Below, one piece after another: positions 1-8,645 of a DNA stretch of 64,000 nt; position 1 is the first letter of the stretch, and each line of letters begins with the position of its first letter. The stretch lies in assembly GCF_009931695.1 (NCBI RefSeq), contig NZ_CP048000.1:186001-250000 (forward strand), given 5' to 3'. A model generated the notes under the pieces. The model ran no database searches. It was not told the origin of the DNA and was given only the letters and a program-made list of their open reading frames with translations. The translations under genes and the position numbers were made by a program. Source of the stretch: Anaerocolumna sedimenticola (GTDB lineage Bacteria; Bacillota; Clostridia; Lachnospirales; Lachnospiraceae).

Positions 1-589
1 TACTTACTGAGGTCATTTCCTGATTTCCCTCAAATGTATTACCTACAATAGTGTGAACCGTATCCGGTATCACAACATCTCCTTTGCAGTTTTTACCGTC
101 AATTAAGTTACCGTTAATAATAACGAAAGGATTTTCTTCACTCCTTTTTTTATCAAGCCACGGTGTAAGTGCAAAAGCGTTGCCTTCTATTGTGGTAACG
201 CCCTCCAGGGAAGATATCTCAACTAACTTCTTACAGTTCCAAAATGCATAATACCCAATAGATTTAACTGAATCAGACATCTTTACACTTTCCAGATTAT
301 CACAGCTTTGAAAAGAAGAATTTCCTATTGCAGTAACGGAATCCGGTAAGATTACACTTGTTATGTTATCATTAAATTGGAAAACAGAGCTACGAATAGC
401 CTCAACGCCATCCGGTACAACTACATCTCCACCTTCACCTACATACCAAGTAAGAACACCGTCTTTAATCACAAAATCCTCTTCGCTGGCAGTCTGTTCG
501 GCTGCTTTGACATTTATGTTCGGTAAGATACCTATCATTTGGAAAGTTATTGCTAAAAAAATAATACTTACAATCTTGAATTTATTCAT
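1..589 (-). CDS. BspA-like leucine-rich-repeat surface protein (C-terminus beyond window)
   Basis: Translating the minus strand from the ATG at 587-589 gives an open frame of about 196 codons that runs off the left edge. It begins with a signal peptide (short Lys-containing start, hydrophobic core, cleavage likely after NINVKA). Irregular leucine-rich repeats of the BspA/LRR_5 type follow, with recurring units such as VILPDSVTAIGNSSFQSC and VVIPDTVHTIVGNTFEGN. A GGAGA ribosome-binding site lies 4 bases upstream of the ATG. Proteins of this family are secreted or surface-bound and often take part in adhesion; the ligand here is unknown. The gene lies downstream of the subtilase in the same direction, with a hairpin between them, so co-transcription is uncertain. 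Confidence 0.85.
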   Translation of the reverse strand, partial: MNKFKIVSIIFLAITFQMIGILPNINVKAAEQTASEEDFVIKDGVLTWYVGEGGDVVVPDGVEAIRSSVFQFNDNITSVILPDSVTAIGNSSFQSCDNLESVKMSDSVKSIGYYAFWNCKKLVEISSLEGVTTIEGNAFALTPWLDKKRSEENPFVIINGNLIDGKNCKGDVVIPDTVHTIVGNTFEGNQEMTSVS

Positions 590-641
590 TTCATTCTCCT
601 TGTCTTACTAATCCCATTTTTAATTATGCTTATGACCATGA

Positions 642-688
642 GAGTGTCCAAAAAGACATAATTTAATATAATCTTTTGAGACACCCTC
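642..688 (-). terminator. Hairpin between subtilase and LRR genes
   Basis: The arms GAGTGTCCAAAAAGA and TCTTTTGAGACACCCTC pair imperfectly around an AT-rich loop. It lies 45 bases after the subtilase stop. There is no clear T-run, so it may be a weak terminator. Confidence 0.45.
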
Positions 689-732
689 GTATTTTTTAAT
701 ATTAAATGTATCAATTAATTATTTGTACAATA

Positions 733-2825
733 TTACTTATTAATGTTCATGATGTCAAAAACATCTTTATAGGTATTATAATAACTTGAATTAACCTGCT
801 GAGCATATGTACTAAGCCTGCCTAATTTAAATGATGACCAATCATATGGTACGTTTGCAACCGTATAAAAGTCAGATATATCTCCTGATTCAAATCTCTT
901 GATATGGGCTATCAATATCTGTGCCATTACTTCTGCACATTCAAATCTATTTGACACTACCGAGGGGGTATCAGCACCAATAAGTTCACTTACATATTTA
1001 TGATCTATATAATTGCCATCCTTATCATAAGTACTGTGAGCATACAGATCGGTAACTGAATGCATTGCAATTCCATAGACAAATAATGCTTTATTGGTAG
1101 CGTTTACTGTATTCCCAGCGAGTAATGTAGTCCACGTTTTTCCATTGAAACTGGAAGTTGTAAGATAGGTATCTATTCCTGATTTATCATAACTTGATAA
1201 ACCTGCCGGCGCTGATGGTGTTGTACTATTATATAATCCTACCGCTTTATTAGTCAGATAGATATACGAAGCTATATAATTGGATTGGTAAGTTGGTGTT
1301 CCCACCTTTTTAGACATAAATCCATGAAACTGTGGATAAGTGTCAAAACCTGGTAATTCTTTATCACTTATAATTGCCGCTAATTTAACAATTTTTATTC
1401 CATTTTCCGATAATGGATTATGGGACTCATAGCTTTCCAGTGCAGGAAATCCATTATGTGCGGTTGAATCCCAGCTTCCTACCACATAATCGACATCATC
1501 AAAGGTTATAATCTCACTTGTATTATCTAATAAATCACCATCTTCCTGGGATTCTTCGATTATATCATCCAAAGGTTCATTTTCCGTATATACCGCTTTG
1601 AAAGCATCATATTGTTCCAGCGCATATTCTAAATCAATCAGTCCATATCCGTATTCTTCCCTGTCACCATATAGATTGGCACTTAGAGCGAGTAATTTAC
1701 GTATGAAATCACTGGAACAGGATAAATCTTTCTGCCATAGCAGTGATGCAACCCCGGTAACATGGGGAGCTGCCATACTGGTTCCGGAGGATACCAAAAT
1801 ACCTCCAAAATCACCTGTCGATAAAATCTGTTCTCCGGGGCCATTAGTTCCAAATCTTCACCGGTGGCACTGCCCTTACTGCGTTTACCTTTACTATCGA
1901 CGGATCCGACTGCAATTACTTCATCATATGCTGCCGGGTATTCTATCGTTCCGTTATTACCTGCAGCCGCAATCAATAAAATTCCTGCATCATATGCATC
2001 CTGTATTGCCTGCTCTAACGCTGCAGATTCATGAGTGGTACCAAAACTAATATTGATGATATTTACATCATTATCAATGGCCCAATAAATTGCCTCAACT
2101 ACCCGACTGACAGGCGCCGTATTATTCCGGTCAAGGACCTTGGCTGAATATAATTCCACATCCGGATTGATTCCTGTAATCCCGATATCATTATCTTTAG
2201 CAGCTATGATACCTGATACACTCGTACCATGTCCTAAGCCGTCTTCATATATTATGGACACATCATCCTCCCCCGGTATGAAATTTTTCCTCATATAGAC
2301 GTCAACATCTTCCGAATAGTCTACCCCGGAATCTATGATGGCTACTTTAACTTTGGAATCTGTTATTGTATTTATTGCGGGGCCGGTTACAACATTGAAT
2401 GCGGGACCTGTGACTACGGATTCGTCATACAGATCCTCAGCAGTTATATTATCTGCCTTAATTACCTGCATATTCCATTCAACATCCGAATTTTTTGAAG
2501 ATTTTTTCTTGACTTTTTTTTCATGCTTATCTTTTGAATAAAAATCTTTTAAATTACTGTCATTTTTCTTCCCACTGCCATAAACTAAACCGTCTTCTTC
2601 TACTACTAATACATCCCTTTCCTGCTCCATCTTAGCAGCTTCATATGGATTCAAATTAATAGTATCGACTTTACGGCTCGCTCCATCCTCGTATACTACA
2701 ACATAGGATTTTTCTGTATTCGAATCTTTATTTAATGCATGAGTTTTAAACGGTACTGCGATAAAGCTAAATATTAAACTACCAATTACAACCAATGATA
2801 TGAAACGCTTCTTTTTTATATTCAT
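733..2825 (-). pseudogene. Secreted subtilisin-like serine protease (S8), one -1 frameshift
   Basis: Two overlapping frames together encode one S8 protease. The first (from ATG 2825, after an AGGAGG site) has a signal peptide, the catalytic Asp in VAIIDSGVDYS, the His in GLGHGTSVSG and the oxyanion Asn in AAAGNNG. It then leaves frame just after ELMAP. The second frame carries the catalytic Ser in SSGTSMAAPHVTG. Restoring one base in the CCCCGG run near 1838 joins them into about 697 residues. The ~300-residue C-terminal part is not a standard subtilase domain; it contains GIAMHSVTDLYAHSTY, a His/Asp pattern that recalls zinc-dependent phospholipase C-like folds. The catalytic triad is complete once the frame is repaired. 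The gene lies directly downstream of the agr-like peptide, so density-dependent control is plausible. Confidence 0.8.
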
Positions 2826-3049
2826 TTGTTTTCCTCCTAGTAATATCTTTTCGGTTCAATTAATATACATTATTTTTTAAAAAACAACGTAATAACCAGA
2901 CAAATAAAACTTGTCTATAATACCAGTTTTATTACCAAAAGTACTGCCTATATCATTACTATAAGTATTCAATTTTATTATTGCATGTTATCACAGTATA
3001 GAATATTTTTGTCTTATAAATCTTTCATTTTTCAATTCTAATTGCAGTA

Positions 3050-3169
3050 TTAAAACTCCCTAAGCTTTTTCGCTTTTTGCGGAAGTTTAGACTGATAAAC
3101 AATAAAGGTGCAGCAACTATTCGCTTCTTTCACTGTAAACATCATAGTCAATTTAGCTTAATTCTTCAA
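3050..3169 (-). pseudogene. AgrD-like cyclic lactone autoinducer peptide gene with in-frame TAA at codon 4
   Basis: On the minus strand an AGGAGGG ribosome-binding site lies 6 bases before TTG at 3169. The frame reads M-K-N-stop-A-K-L-T, then MMFTVKEANSCCTFIVYQ, then SKLPQKAKKLREF and a stop. The C-terminal part has the AgrD-type layout: short hydrophobic lead, A-N-S-x-C, an aromatic/hydrophobic ring region, a Tyr-Gln plus Pro turn, and a basic tail ending L-R-x-F. If the TAA at codon 4 read TTA, the product would be a normal 39-residue precursor. Translation could restart at ATG 3145, giving 31 residues. It sits 190 bp downstream of an AgrC-type kinase and ahead of a secreted protease. No agrB is visible in the window. 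The family assignment rests on motif recognition; the stop may be a real mutation or an error. Confidence 0.6.
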
Positions 3170-3361
3170 TGCTATCCCTCCTTTCATTTGATTTCTTTTG
3201 GTAACTGTATACTATCATAGATTTGCTAATTATGCCGTTAGATGTAGTAACTAGTACGATTTTTGTAGTGGATGGTAATTTTTACATGTTTTATGGAAAT
3301 TTATAAATATTTTTATTCTTATCGAGGGAAGGGAGGGAAATAAAAGAATTTATTATTTGCG

Positions 3362-4663
3362 CTAAACAAACAGCAGTGCCGTTACATTAAAAGTATTATC
3401 GGAATGTTCTATATGAAGTAACCCCTGGTATTTCTCTACTGCGTTTTTTACATTGGAAAGCCCGGCACCATGATTTTTTTTATCATCATTCGTTGTTATA
3501 ATATTACCTTTCTCATAAAGAATCTCGTTTTCATACTGGTTTTTTATCTCTATAAATAATCTGCTTTTGTCGTAACGTATAGATACCCTTATCTTTCGTT
3601 TGTTCTCTGCTATTTTACAGCAGGCTTCAATGGCGTTATCCAGCAGGTTTCCTAAGATTACCGTCATGTCAAAGGATTTAACGGATAACTGTTCCGGTAC
3701 GCTTACTTCCAGGTTTATCTGTATTCCTTTCCTCTCTGCCTCCTGCAATTTAAAATTCAGAATACTATCTATCACAACATTACCGGAACGGGTATATTCT
3801 TCCTTGACTGTCTTTTCTTCCATTAATTCTGATAAATATTCCATTAAATGCTTTCCCTCATTCTTTTCAGATAAGGAGTATAAGATCGATAAATGATTTT
3901 CCCAATCATGCCGTAGGGATTTGTTCGCTGCCAATGCAGTATTTATAAGGGCAAACTGGCGCTCATAATAATTGTTTTGCTGCAACAACATCCTATTTGT
4001 CATTTCTTCCTCTATTTCCATTGATATAAAATCATATAAATAAAATGTGGCAACATTGACCAGCAGTACCAGTACAATGCATAGAAGCACCTGTATTAAT
4101 GGAAGTCCGGTAGCCATAAGCAGATTTACTATTATGTATAAAGACGCTGATGGAATTAAAAATATTGCTAACCAGTATATTGTTGGTATGTTATTGCCTT
4201 TCCGTATATTTTTATAATTTTGCAGGATCAGTACTACCATATAGGTAAATAATTGAATACTTACTGTTCCTATAACAGACGAATAATCATTTCTTGAAAA
4301 TATAGGGGAATTAATATGTCCCGTCAGCAATACTATGATACCTTCTGAGCAGAGCAATATCAGACATATAAATGATACCGACAGTACCCTCTGCTTCAGG
4401 CCGGCTTTATAATTAAATGACAAGAGCGCAAAAGCGATAAGATTAGCTGCCAGCGTTATCACAGGTATATTAATCAAAAGATATATTCCGGTAATACATA
4501 GATAATACAATAAGTACGTCAGACATTCTTTGTTTCTGTTTATAGCCTCCCTGTTAAAGAAAATACCCATTAACCTAAATATTATATAAGTCTGAAACAA
4601 GTTCATGGCTATATAAACCACATCATAAAACATATGCTCCACTTTATTTGCCTTCTTTCTCAT
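3362..4663 (-). CDS. AgrC-type GHKL sensor histidine kinase
   Basis: This 433-residue protein has about six hydrophobic segments in its first 220 residues, then a short coiled linker. The probable phospho-acceptor His follows near residue 250 in LRHDWENHLSIL, the RHDxxNH form typical of AgrC-like kinases. A GHKL ATPase domain completes it, with the N-box GNLLDNAIEAC and the G-box HGAGLSNVKNAVEK. It would sense a peptide at the membrane and phosphorylate the response regulator encoded just upstream; the two genes overlap by 20 bp. An internal ATG at 4633 follows GTGGAG closely and could be the true start. The AgrD-like peptide gene lies 190 bp downstream in the same orientation and is the likely source of the ligand. 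Confidence 0.9.
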   Translation of the reverse strand: MRKKANKVEHMFYDVVYIAMNLFQTYIIFRLMGIFFNREAINRNKECLTYLLYYLCITGIYLLINIPVITLAANLIAFALLSFNYKAGLKQRVLSVSFICLILLCSEGIIVLLTGHINSPIFSRNDYSSVIGTVSIQLFTYMVVLILQNYKNIRKGNNIPTIYWLAIFLIPSASLYIIVNLLMATGLPLIQVLLCIVLVLLVNVATFYLYDFISMEIEEEMTNRMLLQQNNYYERQFALINTALAANKSLRHDWENHLSILYSLSEKNEGKHLMEYLSELMEEKTVKEEYTRSGNVVIDSILNFKLQEAERKGIQINLEVSVPEQLSVKSFDMTVILGNLLDNAIEACCKIAENKRKIRVSIRYDKSRLFIEIKNQYENEILYEKGNIITTNDDKKNHGAGLSNVKNAVEKYQGLLHIEHSDNTFNVTALLFV

Positions 4664-5363
4664 ATTTTATCTGCAATTCTAAAACTTCTCTACGTCTTTG
4701 CTGACTGATAGGAAGTATAATGCCATTTGACATGGTTAATTCTTTATGACTAAATCCTATGATATGAGCATAATTTACCAGATAAGATTTATGGATATAA
4801 AGAAAATGATATTTCTCTACTTCACGATAAACCTCTTCCAGGCTGCCATAAAAGTTAATTTCCGTTTTGTTTTTAATCATTTTCACCTGCCTGTTTACCG
4901 CTTCAAAATATATAATATCTTTAATTTCTATCTTATATATATTATGGCCTTGCTTGTAGGAGAAGATTTTCTTAAGCCGCCCTGCAAGCTCCATGGCTTT
5001 TTCTATATCCTTAATTAGTTTTTTCGGTTCAATCGGTTTATGTATAAAATGCATCGGCCTTACCTCAAATAACTCCAGATAATAATTATCTTTTCCCGAA
5101 ATATATACGATCTGTACAATTTCATTTTTCATTTCCTCCCGAATTATTTTTCCGACTTGTACACCATTCATATTTTTTAATTCAATATCTAAGAATATTA
5201 AGTCAAATTCCTCCCCATTTTTCATGAAATGAAACAGTTCTTCCCCTGAAGTAAAAACCTCAATATGAATTTCCTCTAAACTTATTTTACAGTAATCAAT
5301 TATCACCTGTTCAATTTCTGAGCAAATGATAGTTTCATCGTCACATATAGCAATACGGAACAT
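4644..5363 (-). CDS. LytTR-family response regulator (AgrA-like)
   Basis: The protein is 239 residues. The N-terminal receiver domain (residues 1-120) shows the acidic pair in IAICDDE, the phospho-acceptor Asp in LIFLDIEL and the conserved Lys in FIHKPIEP. The C-terminal LytTR DNA-binding domain (about 135-235) contains DIIYFEAVNRQVK and FLYIHKSYLVNYAHI. Such regulators bind short direct repeats and activate agr-type and secreted-protein genes. It is the first gene of the pair with the sensor kinase. Upstream of the peptide gene the sequence ACAGTTAC (minus strand, about 3202-3209) resembles half of an AgrA site, but a second half-site is not clear. Confidence 0.93.
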   Translation of the reverse strand: MFRIAICDDETIICSEIEQVIIDYCKISLEEIHIEVFTSGEELFHFMKNGEEFDLIFLDIELKNMNGVQVGKIIREEMKNEIVQIVYISGKDNYYLELFEVRPMHFIHKPIEPKKLIKDIEKAMELAGRLKKIFSYKQGHNIYKIEIKDIIYFEAVNRQVKMIKNKTEINFYGSLEEVYREVEKYHFLYIHKSYLVNYAHIIGFSHKELTMSNGIILPISQQRRREVLELQIKYEKEGK

Positions 5364-5504
5364 CTCCTCATCCCTCTTTCTATAAAGAATAATTATTAAT
5401 TCCCCTAAGTTACCTTGACTAATTTAATTTTAACATATAATTTCCAATTTGTGTAATTCAACTGTAATAAGATACTATTTTTGTAAAAAAATAAAAGAAA
5501 AGAA

Positions 5505-5603
5505 AACCGGAAGAAACACGCTTTGCGAGTTTCTTCGGTTCGCGTGCGCGTTCGAATTATTGCAAAGCAAGCTTGCTAATTCTCACTTTGCTTTCGCGGA
5601 AAT
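5505..5603 (+). repeat. Dispersed intergenic repeat, family 1, copy A
   Basis: This is a full copy of a ~97-bp element that starts ACCGGAAGAAACACGC and ends CTTTCGCGGAAAT. It contains two hairpins, CCGGAAGAAAC/GTTTCTTCGG and GAATTATTGCAAAGC/GCTTGCTAATTC. It lies just beyond the terminator of the acyltransferase gene. Six related copies occur in this window, all in the same orientation. Confidence 0.9.
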
Positions 5604-5604
5604 C

Positions 5605-5649
5605 AAAATACCTCCTTAACAGGTGCCAGCCCTATTATGGAGGTATTTT
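5605..5649 (-). terminator. Terminator after acyltransferase gene
   Basis: The stem AAAATACCTCC pairs perfectly with GGAGGTATTTT across a 23-base loop. It is T-rich on both sides, so it could act in either direction. Confidence 0.7.
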
Positions 5650-5726
5650 CTCATATCAAATTAAATTAAAATGAACTATGTTAGTAATTACCGACCTCAG
5701 TAACATTCTCTTACGTTAAATAACTT

Positions 5727-6698
5727 TTAATACCAGGTAAATAATTTTTCAAATGGTATTGATGATATCTTTCTAATTAAAATATCAAAAGGTTTTAATG
5801 ACAATATAAAAGTAAGTAAGATTGCAAAAAGTAAAATCAGTAACATTTCAATAACTGTATTTATCGTGTGATATAAATTTGTTTGGTATTGTAAGAATTT
5901 ATAGATAATACCATGCATTAAATAAATACTCATGGTTCTTTGTCCCAGATAGGTAAACCAGTGCTTTTTTCTGGGTATAACAACGGCAATTAAATAAATT
6001 AAAAAGGTTGAACCTATGTAAATCAACGATCGGTACAGCCATCCCCAATGTAATAAATGAGATTTCTCATAGGAGTATTTCATAATCAGAACATCAAAAT
6101 CAATATGATCACAATTAAAATATACGACCACGAGTATGATTGCCAGTAATATACCGGAACCTATTTTTACGAATTTTTTATCCGCAAATTTTAAAAACTT
6201 CTCTTTATTAAACGTATAACCCAATATAAAAAACGGTAAGTATGTAATGGTTCTGCCAATAGCTCCAAATGCACCAATCACGGTAACATAACCGGCTAAT
6301 ACCGCCACTACGTATGAGATTGCAAGAATTCCCTTTATCTTTATTATCTTATCAATTAATAATCTCCAGCAGAATAAAGACAGCATAAACCATAAGGTGA
6401 AATAAGGTTCTAACAGTTCTAAATTACTATCCCTGCCGATCACGTATAAAAAGATAAAATAGATTATTTGAAACACAAAATAAGGAATTAATAGTGTCCG
6501 TACTAATTTCAATAAATTATTTCTTTTTGAAAAATAAGCAGATATAAATGCAAAAGCAGGCATGTGAAAACCATATATCGTAATAACCAGAAATTCCATT
6601 AAATGATTTTTATAAATAAATGCACCGATATAATGCCCGATCACAACAAGCAATATTAAGAAACCCCTGTAATTATCAAAATAACTGTCTCTGTTCAT
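5727..6698 (-). CDS. Membrane acyltransferase (acyltransferase-3 / fucose 4-O-acetylase-like)
   Basis: This integral membrane protein has about ten hydrophobic segments. It opens with YFDNYRGFLILLVVIGHYIG, the conserved start of acyltransferase-3 proteins, in which the His of the GH pair is thought to be catalytic. FHMPAFAFISAYF and the later MSIYLMHG segment also fit the family. Such enzymes transfer acetyl groups to surface polysaccharides or other extracellular glycans; the substrate here is unknown. I chose the ATG at 6698 (323 residues) because GAGG lies 5 bases ahead of it; an upstream ATG at 6731 has no visible ribosome-binding site. It appears to be a single-gene unit ending at a strong hairpin. 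Confidence 0.85.
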   Translation of the reverse strand: MNRDSYFDNYRGFLILLVVIGHYIGAFIYKNHLMEFLVITIYGFHMPAFAFISAYFSKRNNLLKLVRTLLIPYFVFQIIYFIFLYVIGRDSNLELLEPYFTLWFMLSLFCWRLLIDKIIKIKGILAISYVVAVLAGYVTVIGAFGAIGRTITYLPFFILGYTFNKEKFLKFADKKFVKIGSGILLAIILVVVYFNCDHIDFDVLIMKYSYEKSHLLHWGWLYRSLIYIGSTFLIYLIAVVIPRKKHWFTYLGQRTMSIYLMHGIIYKFLQYQTNLYHTINTVIEMLLILLFAILLTFILSLKPFDILIRKISSIPFEKLFTWY

Positions 6699-7014
6699 AA
6701 TTACCTCATGTAAATTAGAATTGTTATTCAAGTCCCAAACAAGCCAAAAAGTATTTTACCCAAAGCAGATAATAAAGTCAATATAAAATCCTCTCATCCT
6801 TTATTTCCCACCTCCAGCTTTAATTTCACTAGATTTTCATTCCCCCCAATCCTTCCATCTTTCATAGAAATACTATATCACAAAAAATAACATCGTCCAA
6901 TATTTTTACTAAATTTTACATTTCATCCGGATAAAAATAGTGTTTCAAAGATAAATTATTAATTACCTATGAAACACCATACAAAGATTACAGGAATACC
7001 TCCTAATATCAATA

Positions 7015-8376
7015 CTATATACCCTCCTGATCTAAATATCTTTTCCATTTATTACGCCTAAAACGCAGGAAAAACACAAAACCCCGGCCGCATTCATCCA
7101 TTGCCATGGCAATCCAGACTCCTTCCAGTCCCCATCCGAACACCTTGCCGAATATGTATGAAAATGTCAATGCAACTGCCCATTGACCGATTACTCCTGC
7201 TATCATCGGTGCTTTTACATCCCCTACCGCAATGAGCGCTCTTATTAAACCGATATTAATTGCCCTGCCTATTTCAAGAAAAAATTCGATGAATAGAATT
7301 CTTTTCCCCAGCTGTAATACCTCAGGGTCATTGGTAAACATCTGTAATACCAGATCACTTTTCAGATATAGAATTAATGTGAATCCAAGACAGACAGTGA
7401 GTGAAACTCTAACCGTATTCCATACTCTTTTCTCTATGGCATCAAAAAGTTTAGCACCAATTAAATAGCCAATCATAATCTGTGTTGCCTGAGACAAGGC
7501 GATGGCATAAATAAAAGAAAAGTTGGCTAAAATACTGCAATAGCCTTTTGTCGCTGTAACCATGGTACCAAACGTATTGATAACACCCAGTATACACATC
7601 TGTGAAAGATTATAGGAGAAGCTTTCTATACCCGACGGAAAAGCAATTTTACATAATTTATTCATGATATTTACCGGAAATGGTTTCAAATATTTAATCC
7701 CTAAGGAAACATCCAATTTCTTCTTAAATAGATAGATGATAATAATTAATCCTATTATTTTACTGATTACGGTTGAAATAGCCGCCCCTTTTATCCCTAA
7801 TTGGGGGACGCCAAACAATCCATTAATTAATATGGCATTACCGCAAATATTTAAAATATTCATGATAATGGAGATAAACATTACTTCTTTCATTAATGTA
7901 AAGGTTCTTAAAATAGCGGCAAAGTTAAGATAGAAACCCTGTACCAGAATAAAGGATGCAATTATCACAAAATAGGTAGATGCTTCATCCAAAATATCAG
8001 GACCAATATTCATTATCTTAAATATATTCCGATGAAAAATTATGACAACAATGGTTAAAAATATACTGATACCGGTGATTAAAGTTAAGGACATCATACA
8101 GGTTTTTGAAGTGCCCTCTTTATCTCTTGCCCCCAAATATTGTGATAATACCACTGTGGTACCCATGCTAATCATATTTAAAACAATGATAACCAGATTC
8201 ATGATTTGATTTCCGTTGACAATCGCTGCTACGGATTTTTGTGAATAATGGCTTATCATAATCTGATCCATATTCCCCACCATCAACTGTAACATTAATT
8301 CCACAAACAGAGGAATTGACATCTTAAATAAGTTCAGATTTGTATTCATTTTCAGTATTTTCTGCTGTTCATCCAT
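7015..8376 (-). CDS. MATE-family multidrug/Na+ or H+ antiporter
   Basis: The 453-residue protein has about twelve membrane segments in two homologous halves. It starts with the typical MATE layout: SIPLFVELMLQLMVGNMDQIMI, an early loop, then VVLSQYLGARDKE. The second half has the matching ATQIMIGYLIGAK. MATE transporters export cationic drugs or metabolites using an ion gradient. An AGAGGAC ribosome-binding site precedes the ATG. The gene stands alone, divergent from the next gene on the plus strand. The substrate cannot be inferred. Confidence 0.92.
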   Translation of the reverse strand: MDEQQKILKMNTNLNLFKMSIPLFVELMLQLMVGNMDQIMISHYSQKSVAAIVNGNQIMNLVIIVLNMISMGTTVVLSQYLGARDKEGTSKTCMMSLTLITGISIFLTIVVIIFHRNIFKIMNIGPDILDEASTYFVIIASFILVQGFYLNFAAILRTFTLMKEVMFISIIMNILNICGNAILINGLFGVPQLGIKGAAISTVISKIIGLIIIIYLFKKKLDVSLGIKYLKPFPVNIMNKLCKIAFPSGIESFSYNLSQMCILGVINTFGTMVTATKGYCSILANFSFIYAIALSQATQIMIGYLIGAKLFDAIEKRVWNTVRVSLTVCLGFTLILYLKSDLVLQMFTNDPEVLQLGKRILFIEFFLEIGRAINIGLIRALIAVGDVKAPMIAGVIGQWAVALTFSYIFGKVFGWGLEGVWIAMAMDECGRGFVFFLRFRRNKWKRYLDQEGI

Positions 8377-8466
8377 TTTTGTCCTCTTTCAAGCTTTTAA
8401 TGATAGCTACGAAATATTATACCATTGAAAATTTGTATTTTCCATATGAATTTTTATACACTGGCT

Positions 8467-8510
8467 CCCATTGCATAACGCATATGCGGGCAATGTTACT
8501 GCTGCCAATC
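8467..8510 (+). repeat. Degenerate copy of dispersed repeat family 2
   Basis: It starts CCCATTGCATAACGCAT and runs through GTTACTGCTGCCAAT, matching the left part of the repeat seen at 16694, 42985 and 43799. It lies between the divergent MATE and YcxB-like genes. Confidence 0.6.
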
Positions 8511-8645
8511 AGGGTGTGACTGATATAAAAAATTTAGATTTTCTAAATCCTTTTTTTATACTCACAATGTAAAAGGGATAGAACTTTTTGTAGATTCGTG
8601 GTAAGATAATTAAATACAGGTTATTTAAAACAAGGAGATAAGCCT

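Noticed and set aside
733..1797. A separate protein starting MVSSGTSMAAPHVTG
   Set aside because: It is the C-terminal part of the subtilase; the start falls inside the catalytic Ser motif and there is no ribosome-binding site. One base added upstream joins it to the N-terminal part.
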